DNA from: Tritrichomonas musculus
Lineage: Eukaryota > Parabasalia > Tritrichomonadida > Tritrichomonadidae
Direction of reading: 5' to 3'
NCBI GenBank assembly: GCA_039105265.1
Contig: JAPFFF010000001.1
Coordinates: forward strand, 10,416,001-10,480,000
Length of the DNA stretch: 64,000 nucleotides
Shown here: positions 21,493-32,579 of the stretch, in pieces
How positions within the stretch are numbered: the stretch's first letter is position 1
How the letters are laid out: the number at the start of each line of letters is the position of its first letter
The notes under the pieces: model-generated
Seen by the model: the letters and a program-made list of their open reading frames with translations, nothing else
Told to the model about the DNA's origin: nothing
Databases searched by the model: none
Made by a program: the position numbers and the translations under genes

Positions 21493-23726
21493 ATGCTTTT
21501 TTTGAATATTACTGATATTACTGTATTTATACAACAAGTAGGCCATTATACTCATAAAGAATATTTTGAGAATTTGAAGATTGCTTTTTCTTTATTTTAC
21601 AAATTCAATATACATTATGCATATTTATCTTTTTATTTTTTAAATTCGCAATTTGTTTCATATTGTTTAAGTAAGGATGAAATAATTGAAATATTAGATA
21701 CAATTTATGAAGGTTTTAATTTTCAAATCGTATTTCATAAGATTTTATTTTATCGTCCTATTCAATCAAATATTTTTGTGGCGAAAATTAGCCACCTTGA
21801 AAAAGAAATAAAAAGATTAAAAATCAAAATGAAAGATTTATCAAATACTAAAAATGAAGTTCAGTATGAAAAAAATCCTTTATCTTTTATTAATGATGAA
21901 ATAATAAAGGATGTAATTCAAAATTCAAATAAAAAACCTCAATCTAGAAAATATACAGACAAATTTAAGATTTTTTGTACAATAGCATATATGTTTGGTG
22001 CTAAATGTTATAATTTTATAAGAAAACGTATTCCCTTATGTTCAGTATCTTATTTAAAAAAATTATCAAGTCCCATTGTTAATGATATTATGTAATCTTT
22101 GTTTCAAATTGATCAAATTTTCAAAATAATTGAAAATTTTAAGTTGAATGGTTTACGTGGATCATTAGCTGTTGATGCAGCTTCGTTTCAAAAAATATCA
22201 GGTAAGGATTTATTAAAAAAGCTTGATTTATTGCAACCTTTAAATTTAAATATTGATGAGAATGCGACATACACAAATGTTTTTGTTTTTTTATTGCAAC
22301 CTTTTAGTCAAGCTCAAAGAACAATACCAGTTCAAGTTATTATAAATCAAAATGGAAATGCTAATATTTCTATTATTGAAACAATTATAAATATCATTCA
22401 ATTTTTAAGCATGTTTAATATTTCTATCGATTTCGTCTGTACTGATGGAGATCACTTTTATGACCTGGAGCATCGTTTGTTTTTTAATGATTATATAAGA
22501 AGAGTATATGAATTTGAAAACTTTGATTTTATTTATAGTCAATACGTCCTTAAAAAAGTTCTTTTGCCAAATTCTGACATTTAACATATCTTAAAAAATG
22601 TTCGAAGTAATTTATTAAACAAAGATTTCATATTTATAGATTTTTATAATTCAATAACAATAAGTGTTGATGAATTTGAACAATATGATTTAAATAAAAT
22701 TATTAAAGATACAAGTTCACAAGGGAGTATGAAAGACAGTTATCCTCTTTTATTATTTTCATTTGAAATTTTCAAAATAATGTGTCAAAGGAAAAATTAC
22801 GCACATGCTTTTTTTATTTTACCTTACTTTTTTTTAACAGAAGCAATAAGAAATCCAATACTCTCAAATGATTCACGTATTTATTTTCTAGAAGTTTCTT
22901 TTTGGTTTATTTTATATTTTTTTCATCAGCATAACTTGGTTAAGAATAATTATGTTCAAACTAAAACTAGTTTAATTAGAATTTAAACACAATTTTAACT
23001 GTAATGATCTCTATTCAAAAACATGTCTCATTAAAATTGAGTAGAGTTGGTACACACTGTTTAGAGTGCTTCTTTGGCCTTGTACGGATGGCCTGCCATG
23101 GAAATCACAGTTTTATCAATATTTTGAGGTCAATTGCGAAATCAATTTTTATAAAGAATAAATTAATAGAATTAGGTGAAGAAGTTACAATAAATGGTCG
23201 CGAAAATTCAGCTGGAACTACAAAACAAAACTCAAATATTGGTGTGCTACCAGATTGCAGTCCAAATGATTTTTTTTGTTTATTTTTAAGATTAGCAAAA
23301 GGCTTTATATTAGAAAATGATGTAGCTCTTTTAAATAATTTTATAGAAATGAAATCAAAAGAAAACGATACTTATTCAAAAAATTTTATGAAAACTTATA
23401 TCCAAGGACCTTTTTCTGGTTCCAATATCAGATCGAGATATATCAATAATAGATATGATAAAAATGAAGGTGAAAGTCAAATTGAATATCCCGAAGAGGA
23501 AGAAGAAGGAGATAATGATGAAGTAAATGGCTCAGAGAAAGTAGAAAGACCTCCGCCAAAAAAGGCTGAAGAAGAAGACATTTGTCCAATCAAATTAATG
23601 CAAGGTGAAAAACCTGATGTTATTGGTTTTTACTCAATGATTAATCCTGATTCAATATCTCTCGAACTTGTTTCAAAAAAAAAGAAACAAAGGAAGTATT
23701 TTTTTAACTTTAATCCAGATGATTAA
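21493..23726 (+). pseudogene. DDE-type transposase, copy B (decayed)
   Basis: Four consecutive plus-strand frames (21493-22095, 22099-22584, 22585-22983 with a short untranslatable junction, and 23004-23726) are separated only by a stop or small shifts and together match copy A. The first has an N-terminal helical region with a coiled coil (HLEKEIKRLKIKMKDL) and AYMFGAKCYNFIRK. The second has LAVDAASFQK and TDGDHFYDLEH. The last has GTHCLECFFG and ends with an acidic, Glu-rich tail and NFNPDD. The DAASF, TDGD and LExxFG blocks mark a probable DDE triad. The family may be P-element-like. It keeps longer frames than copy A, so it may be younger. No terminal inverted repeats are identified around it. 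Confidence 0.6.
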
Positions 23727-24306
23727 ATATTCCAATTTTTAATTTATAAATTAAATTAATAGTTAATATCTGCTGAATAAAAAATAACTTAAATAATAAT
23801 TCAAATTTTTTCACTAAATTTATTCAATTATTTTGAAAGAATTTTTCAAATATTTTTGAAAGAATTCTTTCAATTTTTTGAAATAGTTTTTTATTAAATA
23901 TAAAATATTAAAATGCAAATCTAAACTTTATTATTCATACTTATGAACTATTTTTAGAATATTATTTTATAACAATATATGATCTATCAAATCATATAAA
24001 AATTAGTCAAAAATGCTAGTGAGCCTACACATAATTAAAAATATTTTCGTAAAAATGTAATTATATGTATTATTTCTTCAATATTTCATTACTATATAAA
24101 TATATAAAAATATATTTTTAAAATAAAAAAAAAATATTAAAAATATTATAATATATTGAATAAAATTTAACAATATGTAATTGACAAATCAAATAAATAA
24201 TATTATAACAAAGATTAAATAATAAATTAATAAAAATATTAAAAAATATAAATAAATATTTATGTATAATAATATTTACAATCTCATTTATTATTTAACA
24301 ACGACG
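23727..24306. other. AT-rich DNA without recognisable features
   Basis: AT-rich DNA with stops in all frames. I see no gene, no clear inverted repeat and no tandem array. Confidence 0.5.
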
Positions 24307-24314
24307 ATCAAATA

Positions 24315-25023
24315 GGTAGACTTTTTTTTGGACAAAATCGGCACCTTTTACAATAACCGTTTTTTGTAAAGTCCAAAATCGGCACCTTTTACATCAAATA
24401 AACATTCAAAATCAATTTTTTACAAAAATGAAAATAAAAAAAAATAAAATAATTATATATAAATGTTTATTAAAATAGAATTATGATAATATTTGGATTA
24501 GTTTTAATCTATTTTTTATATAATTATGAATAAATGAAAAAAAGAAAACTATCCAAAAGTATTCCTATAGAGTTAAATTGAACAATTCATATGAAAATAA
24601 TTCATTTGATTACTGCGAGCAAGGTCACACATGTGTGTATTAGTATTTCATTTCAATTTGATATCTCCCAGAAACAAAGACAAATAAAAATAATAGCTAC
24701 ATGACTATTTTCTGGGCTTAATAGACATACTTTTGGCTACAAATCACTAAAAATGAAAAAAATTCTGATATAAAAAATAAGTTTTTTTGCTAATATGATA
24801 TTCAAATTAATGTACAGTGAATTGAGATTATGATCATGTAGAACACATCATCGATAAAAGTCTGTATTACCTCGAGCTTGCTGTATATATGAATGCTTTA
24901 ATATAAAAAAAAATGATTTTCAATAAATAAATGGTCATACGTTTATTGTTTTTTTAACAAATTCTATTGATATATTTTGAATAGATAAATGGCCTGCTGA
25001 TTTTGTCCTTTTTGGAGTCTACC
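24315..25023. mobile_element. GGTAGACTT inverted-repeat element
   Basis: This 709-bp element has ends GGTAGACTTTTTTTTGGAC and AGTCTACC (with related TTTTGTCC subterminal sequence). The perfect 8-bp duplication ATCAAATA flanks it (24307-24314 and 25024-25031). No gene inside. The 8-bp TSD suggests hAT- or P-like mobilisation. A direct repeat (AAAATCGGCACCTTTTAC) occurs twice near its left end, at about 24334 and 24374. Confidence 0.88.
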
Positions 25024-25460
25024 ATCAAATATTCATTTAATTCATTGGAATTAATTAATTGAAAATTAAGAGTGTATCCAAAATTGAAATAAATGTGTCC
25101 AAATGGATATTTTGGACACTCAATAGTTCTCAAATAATAACGAACAAAATTTTGTATCCAGAGCTCACTTTTTGAATTTAAATGGACTCTTTTTTATATG
25201 GACACAAAAGCCTAGATAAAATTTGATTTTTTTAATTGGCGAAAATATTGAATAATCTTATTGAATTGTCTCAAATATATTCAATTTATCGTTTTTAAAT
25301 CTTGTCTTCATAATTTATCGATTTTACACGATAGTTTTTTTAAAATAATTTTATATATAAGCTATATATACAATAATAATACATATATATATAATTTGTA
25401 TTCTAAAATTTTGGGCAGATCGAGTTTCCTTACTTCTGTATAAACATTTTTTGAAACGAC

Positions 25461-27415
25461 AGAGGTGCGGACAGGGTGAAGTGATTTAGATTCGCACCAA
25501 AATTTGCATATATTAATTATTTTTTATGAGCATTAAAATGATATAATTATTTATTATTTTCGTCCACGGGGCCGACTTGTGGTGATATATGATTTTTTTT
25601 CTGAGGTAGAAAAATATAAACCACTGAAAAAAATATAAAAATATATAAACTATAGAAATTATGCAATTGATAGAAAAATCTATAGGTGGACTCGAACTTG
25701 ATCTCCTAAAAAGTCGTAAATAGGACTTAAAGTCTAAAAAGTTTATCTCAAAAAATCATTAATTTGATTTAAAGTCTAAAAAGTTTATCTCAAAAAATCT
25801 TTAATTTAATTTTAAGTCTAAAAAGTTTATCTCAAAAAGTCATTAAATTGAATTAAAGTCTAAAATATTTCATCTAATTCGTCATTAAAATATTCTATTC
25901 CCTCAAAAGTTTATCTCAAAAAGTCTCTCAATTTATAACTAACTAGAAAAACATTTATACCAAAAAATCAAATTATTATGGCTATGTCTCGAACTTTTTT
26001 GATCAAAAAATCTTTGAAATTATGCCAAATACTCTTTTTTAAAAAATCAAAAAGTCTTTTTTTTGAAATATATATTTTTTCTTGCAGGAAAGAGATCCTT
26101 TTTCTAGGATAAAGTAGGATATATCTCCCAAAATATCTTTTTTAGAAAATTAATTTCCATTTTACATAAAAAGGCCAGTCATGAATTAATATGAATTATA
26201 GATTCTCAATTTTCTTTAAAATCGTAATAGTTTCTATATTTATTTTTAAACTTTTATTATTAAATATCATATAATTTGTAAATAAAAATAGCTTCTCTTA
26301 CTTTTTTTATTTTCAAAAGATTGATCTAAAAATTTCAAGTTTTATATAAAGTGAATTCGATACATTATTATAAAATAAACTTTTCATTGCTCTAAAAAAG
26401 GGTGAGCTATCAATGTGAAATGAATATTCATTTTACATTTTTTAATTATAATCTTTTATATATAAATATTCAATTTGATAAATAAATATAATATCTAAAA
26501 TAGTTATTTTAAATTAAGTAATCTATTATTTTAAACAAAAATATTTTTTATATCAAGATATTAATTGATTAATAATTAAGAAATCAAGCTTTTAGGCACT
26601 TTTACGGTAGGCCAATGAAGCTTTTTGTCTATAGAAGATCATAAAGAAATAAAGAAATTCATATCATCTATAGAATATATGCTTTAACATAAGATTATTA
26701 TATGGAATTTACGTATTAAAAATAAAATATAATTCTTCTACAAAAATATAATAATTATATTATTCAACATTACTATGAATCAATTCCATTTCTAAATAAT
26801 AAATGTGATATACATGTATTTTAGATTGAATGAACAATAATATTAAAAGAAAGCAATTCAATTGCATATTTTAAAGTTTTTTTAATATATCTATTACGAT
26901 TAATTGTAATAATAAGTACCACTTAAAAGGTTATTTTAAAGATTTTTTGATCAAAAAAGTTCGAGACATAGCCATAATAATTTGATTTTTTGGTATAAAT
27001 GTTTTTCTAGTTAGTTATAAATTGAGAGACTTTTTGAGATAAACTTTTGAGGGAATAGAATATTTTAATGACGAATTAGATGAAATATTTTAGACTTTAA
27101 TTCAATTTAATGACTTTTTGAGATAAACTTTTTAGACTTAAAATTAAATTAAAGATTTTTTGAGATAAACTTTTTAGACTTTAAATCAAATTAATGATTT
27201 TTTGAGATAAACTTTTTAGACTTTAAGTCCTATTTACGACTTTTTAGGAGATCAAGTTCGAGTCCACCTATATTATTTAGAAGAAAAAAAGTAATAAAAA
27301 CATGATAAAAATCATTTTTATACTATTTAAAAAAATGTGTCTCGTTTGTTATTATTTAATTATTAATGTATGATATAGTTTCCACTTAAATTGGCCCAAA
27401 AAAAAATTGAGAAAA
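25461..27415 (+). mobile_element. AGAGGTGCGGAC element, filled copy
   Basis: This segment starts AGAGGTGCGGACAGGGTGAA and is homologous to 32008-32370, but here it is split by the foldback element 25683-27270. The homology ends near AAAAATTGAGAAAA. An inverted AGAGGTGCGGAC terminus also lies at 29228-29239 and could be a partner end, but the flanking bases do not match as a TSD. No gene is visible. The terminus resembles the AGAGGTGCGAGAACT family. Confidence 0.6.
25683..27270. mobile_element. TAGGTGGACTC foldback element with about 335-bp arms
   Basis: It starts TAGGTGGACTCGAACTTG and ends with its inverse, with arms extending to about 26016 and from about 26943. It is flanked by TA (25681-25682 and 27271-27272). 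The related segment at 32008-32370 carries the uninterrupted site (TA at 32219-32220), so insertion is demonstrated. Each arm contains about four tandem units of about 44 bp built on AAAGTCTAAAAAGTTTATCT. The centre (26020-26940) is AT-rich without a credible gene. Confidence 0.9.
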
Positions 27416-29227
27416 TGAAAATGGGCCAAATTTAATAAAAAAAAGTATTTTAAAATGATTTTATTAATATATAATTGTTATATATTTTATTTATATCATA
27501 TATTTATTATAATATAAAAAAATAATAAATTACATATTAAGATATGAATTTAAATGTAACCACTCTCAATTATTAAAACTATATTCTCAATTTTATTCTC
27601 GAAGTTTTTTTTATTCAAAATTTATGAAAAAAGAATTAATTAAAAAAAACTTTCTACATTTGATTTAAATTTTAATTAAACTTCAAAATATATAAAGAAA
27701 ATTATTTATTCCATTTCTCTCAAATTAACATTTTATGATAGGGTTTTTAATAACCGATTTTTAATTGAAAATATAATTTGTAAAATATACAAAATCAGTT
27801 TTATATATTATTGAATATTTTAATTTGTACTAGCTTATTACATTTAAAAATAAATTATTAATATTAGTAATATAATATTATAAATAATTTGAAAATATTA
27901 TGGAAAATCATATCAATTGAACAAATTATGCAAAAGTTAATTCTTATCTGAATTAAATATTAATATTTATTTTATAGCTATTATATTTCGACAAAACATA
28001 TGAGTTGATAAATCTGTGCTAAAATTTAAAAATCTCTTTTTTAATAGAAGTAATCGACAAAATAAGAAGCATTTCTTATTTTTACTATAATTTAATGTAT
28101 AATAAGATTTTTAACTCGCCAATATCATATATGTGTACTCATTATATAGTAATAAAACTGTTTTTTACATAAAATATCAAACTTGGAATAAATTAAAGAA
28201 TTAAACTATTATAATAAAAGCTAAAAATTTGAAGCAAATATGTAAAAAGAATAAAAATGGTGTTAATATATCATTATTTTGAGGTTGATTAGAAAAATAT
28301 AGGTTAATGAAAATTAATATAATAATCTTAATAATAGCCTTATTTCTTTTTTTTTCACTCAAAAAGATATGATATATCATTTCCACTTTGGAGTGAATAA
28401 TATAATGGTAATAATGATATTATCTTAATTATTTACTGGAACGTTTTAGAAGGCATTTACATTCCCCTCTCAAATAATTGAGTTTAATTTGAAAGGGGGA
28501 TTCAAATTTCAGAATTTTTGAGCGGTTTCTCAAAACCTTATTTTATGAAAAGCGCTTTGAAATTATAATTGTTCAATATTTAGAATATACAGTTATATAA
28601 AGTTTATTAATTGTTTATCTTTATTTTAAATATTTTTATAGTATATATAATATTATTATAAGTTATATAATCTATGATATACATATAAATATAAAAAGAT
28701 ATTTGCTTAATATTTTAATAAAAATTTCTTATTGAAAAAAAATCGTTATTAATGTTTATGATTTTAAAATTGATTTTTGCAGCTCAGCCCCCTGAATCAA
28801 ATTAAACTAAATTTAGCATATCTTTATTAAATTAAATGTACAATATTTAAATGTAATTATAATCTAAATAAATTCTTTATTTATTTAGATATTTCAAAAA
28901 AATATGTAAAAATTCATTAAAATGAACTTTTTAACAAAATATGAAATATTTATAAAATAACAAAATGCATAATTAATCATTAATTTCCAATATATATAAT
29001 AATTAATCATTATAAATTCAATCCATCCATCAGGTGGCTGGATTGGGTTATTTTCATAGGATACTTGTTTGTGTTATTATAACTTATATAATTGATATTT
29101 TAAAACATTTAAATAATAAATATATAAAATAAGTGCACTAGAATATAATATCAAAATGTTATTTAGTAATTATTAATACATAAAAAGATATACATATTTT
29201 TATAAACGTTAAAAATGTAAAGTAGGC
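27416..29227. other. AT-rich DNA, gene-free
   Basis: No supported gene. Between 28466 and 28790 there are opposed G-run and C-run motifs (GAAAGGGGGATTC and CAGCCCCCTGAATC) that may be ends of a decayed small element. I could not define a TSD. Confidence 0.4.
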
Positions 29228-29490
29228 GTCCGCACCTCTTAAAAATGATATAAAAAAAAAGGGTTCGACTCTCTCAAATTTTTTTAGATTGAAAAATAAT
29301 AATATCTTAAAAATTAAATATTCTTTCTATTTAATTTAAGAATATTTAAAATAGTGACTTACAGTCATATTAATAATTGTACATTAAAAAAAATGTCAAA
29401 AATAATAATCACAAAATAAATAAATTCAAATATTTAGTTGGATAGACGAAAAACGAAGATCCGGGATTTGACTATTAAGAAATTAAAAAT

Positions 29491-29838
29491 TTAGGCGACA
29501 TGGGGAGGCTCTACACCCATAACTTGACATACTTCTTGCGCAATTTGGCATCGAATGCGTCTGAGGCTCTCAAGTGGATTTTGCTCGTCTATTTCGAGAG
29601 GCGGGAGATATGTTGGATCTGGAGCTGGTCTGACAGCTTCAACTGTTTTGGTAATGATTTTCTCAAATCTTTCGAATTGATCATGCGGTAAAAGATCTCG
29701 AAGCTGCTCAACCAACATCAATCTTTCTTCGTTTCTTTTTTCTATTTGTTCATCAAACTCTCTAACTGATTGCATTACTTTGTCAACTTCAGCCCGAAGT
29801 TGTTGAAGATCAGGACGTTGGGTTGAATCGGTATTCAT
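29491..29838 (-). CDS. 115-residue conserved-looking coiled-coil protein
   Basis: An intact frame from ATG to TAA has clearly higher GC and more balanced codon use than the surrounding DNA, as in the RFC3 gene nearby, so it is probably a host gene. Residues about 10-65 form a helical, charged coiled coil (LRAEVDKVMQSVREFDEQ, then RNEERLMLVEQLRDLLP). A Pro-rich linker (RPAPDPTYLPPLEID) follows, and then a short C-terminal helix (LESLRRIRCQIAQEVCQVMG). No signal peptide or membrane segment. I do not recognise the family. A small complex subunit is possible. The stop codon is part of TAAA, the trichomonad poly(A) signal layout. It is divergent from RFC3, with a small transposon between them. Confidence 0.75.
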   Translation of the reverse strand: MNTDSTQRPDLQQLRAEVDKVMQSVREFDEQIEKRNEERLMLVEQLRDLLPHDQFERFEKIITKTVEAVRPAPDPTYLPPLEIDEQNPLESLRRIRCQIAQEVCQVMGVEPPHVA

Positions 29839-29927
29839 TGATGATTTTCTTTCAAAAAAATCGCAGTATTCATTATTTGAATAAAATAATATAAAACGTT
29901 TACATTTTTTTTCAATTTTTTGATTTA

Positions 29928-30436
29928 AACTGGATTCTATAAATCATACGACTATTTCAATGTTACATATAACTTTTTGCATTCAATTTAAAAATTTGTT
30001 TTACCCTCTTCAGAAATTACACACGATTTTCTCTCAAAACTTATCTGATTAAAAAAAATATTCAATTTTATATTTTATATTATGAAAAAGTTGATTTTTA
30101 AAAATAAAATTTATTTAAAAAATAAATTTTTGCTTCCCTATTTTCAAGCATCCATATATTTTCTACCGTAAGTTCCTCATTTTATTGACGTATTTTTGGC
30201 GTAATTTTGAAAGATATGCCTCTTTTTTTGAAATAAGAAATTCTTCATGTAATTCGAAACGCTTAATTACATCTCAGCTCTTCCGGTTTCTACGTTTAAA
30301 CATTACGGATTTGTGTTGTATAATTTTTTTTCGAAAAAAGTATGATAATTGCTTTGTTTAGCTTTCAAGATTCATCCATTGTTTTTTATAAAAATTTGAG
30401 AGGTTATTTGTCTTGTCCGAATTATAGAATCCAGTT
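29928..30436. mobile_element. AACTGGATTC MITE between two host genes
   Basis: This 509-bp element has ends AACTGGATTCTATAA and ATTATAGAATCCAGTT, flanked by TA (29926-29927 and 30437-30438). It has no gene. The TA duplication suggests Tc1/mariner-type mobilisation. It sits in the shared upstream region of the 115-residue gene and RFC3, about 90 bp from the first gene's start, so it could affect or supply regulatory sequence. Confidence 0.8.
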
Positions 30437-30887
30437 TATTTTTACATCAAATTAAGATAACGACAATGATCATTTTATTTTCCATTGGAAAATAATTACT
30501 GATGGAACAAAAAAACAAATTCAATACATGATTATTGCCGATATGTGATAAGAATACAATCATAAGTATACTTATGATCTTTATTTTAAAATTCATATTC
30601 TTGAATCAGATGAACCTTTTTAAAATATTAAAAAAAGCATAAATCAAAGATCTAAATCAATTCTATTTTATTATTATAGTTTATTTCTTAATAAATCTTT
30701 TTTAATTCTATTTACAGAAAATAGAAAATAAAAATAAAATTATAAATATGGAGCTTAAAGGCATAAATTATGCCGCATAATAAGGATTATTAAAAAAACG
30801 CTCATTTTGGATTGAAAATTAAAGCAAATTCCTTTCTTGAGTGAAAAGTGAAGGCAAAAAGCGGTTTATTAATTTCAAAAAATAATA

Positions 30888-31943
30888 ATGGCACTCTGGA
30901 TAGATAAACATCGCCCTAAAGATTTAGAAGAACTTTCAATTCAACCGCAAGCCAATACGATTCTTCGTAACATCTGCAATTCGTATTCATTCCCTCATTT
31001 ACTATTTTCAGGTCCTCCAGGATCAGGAAAAAAAACAAGAGTAATGGCTTTTTTACGTGCACTTTTTAAAACAGAAATTGAACTTGGTAAAATGAGATCT
31101 GAATACAGAACAATTGAAATTAATGATTCCAAAAACATTGAAGTTCAGGTTACATCTTCTCCCTTCCATGTTGAACTCACACCAGCAGATTCAGGTAATA
31201 ATGACCGTCACGTGATTTCGTTTTTTTTGAAAGAGATTGCACAATCTCAAATGGTTAATAAGAGTGTTCCAATCAAAATCGTAATTATTAATGAAGCTCA
31301 CAGATTATCAAGGCTCGCACAACAAGCGCTGCGTCGTACAATGGAAAAATATGCACAAACTTGCCGTATTATTTTGATTTGTGATTCATTATCTCAAATA
31401 ATTGAACCAGTTCGTTCACGTTGCCTAATTATAAGGACACCACGAGTATCATCAGAACAAGTTTCAATTGTTGTTAATCAAATTTTAGTAGCAGAAAAGC
31501 TTGAATTAGCTCAAGAGCTATTAACACAATTAGTTGCTGAGGCCCAGGGAAATTTGAGACGCGCTATTAATTTAGTCCAAATGCTTTCTATTCAAAAAAA
31601 AAGCTCTAGTGTTCAACAAATTATTCCTGAATGGGAAAAGTATACAGATGAACTGGTTAAAATAATGATTGAGTCTGATATTAGTCCTGATACAATGAAG
31701 AAAATTAGAAACCATCTATATGAACTCCTTGTTCATTGTGTTCCTCCTACAGAAATATTTAAGCGTATATTAACTAGACTCTGCGCAAAAAGTGATCCAC
31801 AGCTTATCCCACAGATAACGGAAGCAGCAGCAGTTTATGAAGCAAGAATGCAAAATGGCACTAAGCCAATATTTCACCTTGAAGCTTTTGTTGCAAGATT
31901 TATATGCATTTATCGTGATTACTTAGCTGATGTTGCTTCATAA
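30888..31943 (+). CDS. RFC3: Replication factor C subunit 3 (clamp loader; yeast Rfc5/human RFC3 type)
   Basis: The 351-residue protein starts MALWIDKHRPKDLEEL, the conserved RFC box. It is an AAA+ subunit of the pentameric clamp loader that opens and loads PCNA on primer-template DNA in the nucleus. Walker A is GPPGSGKKTR (42-51), and the Walker B region is IVIINEAHRL (131-140) with Asn-Glu in place of Asp-Glu, as in yeast Rfc5. Sensor-1 region is ICDSLS (164-169). The SRC motif RSRC, with its arginine finger region, is at 176-179. The QALRRTMEKY helix lies at 146-155. The C-terminal collar includes YELLVHCVPP and HLEAFVARFICIYRDYL. Length is usual for the family (about 350). The insert HVELTPADSGNNDR matches the RFC3-specific HLEVNPSDAGNSDR block. 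It has no introns and no frame defects. The first ATG is used. The gene is divergent from the 115-residue gene. Confidence 0.97.
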   Translation: MALWIDKHRPKDLEELSIQPQANTILRNICNSYSFPHLLFSGPPGSGKKTRVMAFLRALFKTEIELGKMRSEYRTIEINDSKNIEVQVTSSPFHVELTPADSGNNDRHVISFFLKEIAQSQMVNKSVPIKIVIINEAHRLSRLAQQALRRTMEKYAQTCRIILICDSLSQIIEPVRSRCLIIRTPRVSSEQVSIVVNQILVAEKLELAQELLTQLVAEAQGNLRRAINLVQMLSIQKKSSSVQQIIPEWEKYTDELVKIMIESDISPDTMKKIRNHLYELLVHCVPPTEIFKRILTRLCAKSDPQLIPQITEAAAVYEARMQNGTKPIFHLEAFVARFICIYRDYLADVAS

Positions 31944-32007
31944 TTCCTTATTTTATTCTCTAAATATTTACATATGAATATATTTACATATGTATATTTT
32001 TTTTTTA

Positions 32008-32370
32008 AGAGGTGCGGACAGGGTGAAGTGATTTAGATTCGCACCAAAATTTGTATATATTAATTATTTTTTATGAGCATTATAATGATATAATTTTTTT
32101 TTTATTTTCGTCCACGGGGCCTACTTGTGGCGATATATGATTTTTTTTCTGAGGTAGAAAAATATAAACCACTGAAAATTATGTAAACTATAGAAATTAT
32201 GTAATTAATAGAAAAATCTATTATTTAGAAGAAAAAAAGTAATAAAAACATGATAAAAATCAATTTTTATAGTATTTAAAAAATGTGTCTCGTTTGTTAT
32301 TATTTAATTATTAATGTATGATATAGTTTCCACTTAAGTGGAAATTGGCCCAAAAAAAAATTGAGAAAAA
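32008..32370 (+). mobile_element. AGAGGTGCGGAC element, uninterrupted copy
   Basis: It starts AGAGGTGCGGACAGGGTGAA 65 bp after the RFC3 stop and is homologous to 25461-25682 plus 27271-27415. It preserves the unoccupied TA target of the foldback element. It ends in the region ATTGAGAAAA, with no obvious inverted partner terminus or TSD, so the right limit is approximate. It provides the downstream flank of RFC3. Confidence 0.7.
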
Positions 32371-32579
32371 AATGAGCACGGGTAACCGTTTTTTGCACGT
32401 TAAAATAGCTTAAAAATGCTTTTATATCTTATTATAAAAATAAGGAAAAGCAAAATTCTTGAAATATATTAGTTCTTTATATTAGGAAAAATAATATATA
32501 ATGATATATTACGTAATTATCTAAAGTGGGTTGAAATAATTGAATATTGATATTTTTTTTTAATCATCCAAAGGACATG

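Noticed and set aside
25683-25710. tRNA-like T-arm (GTTCGAGTCC) at the ends of the foldback element
   Set aside because: The GTTCGAGTCCACC stretch recalls a tRNA 3' end, but the required five-base T-stem and the rest of a cloverleaf are not present on either strand.
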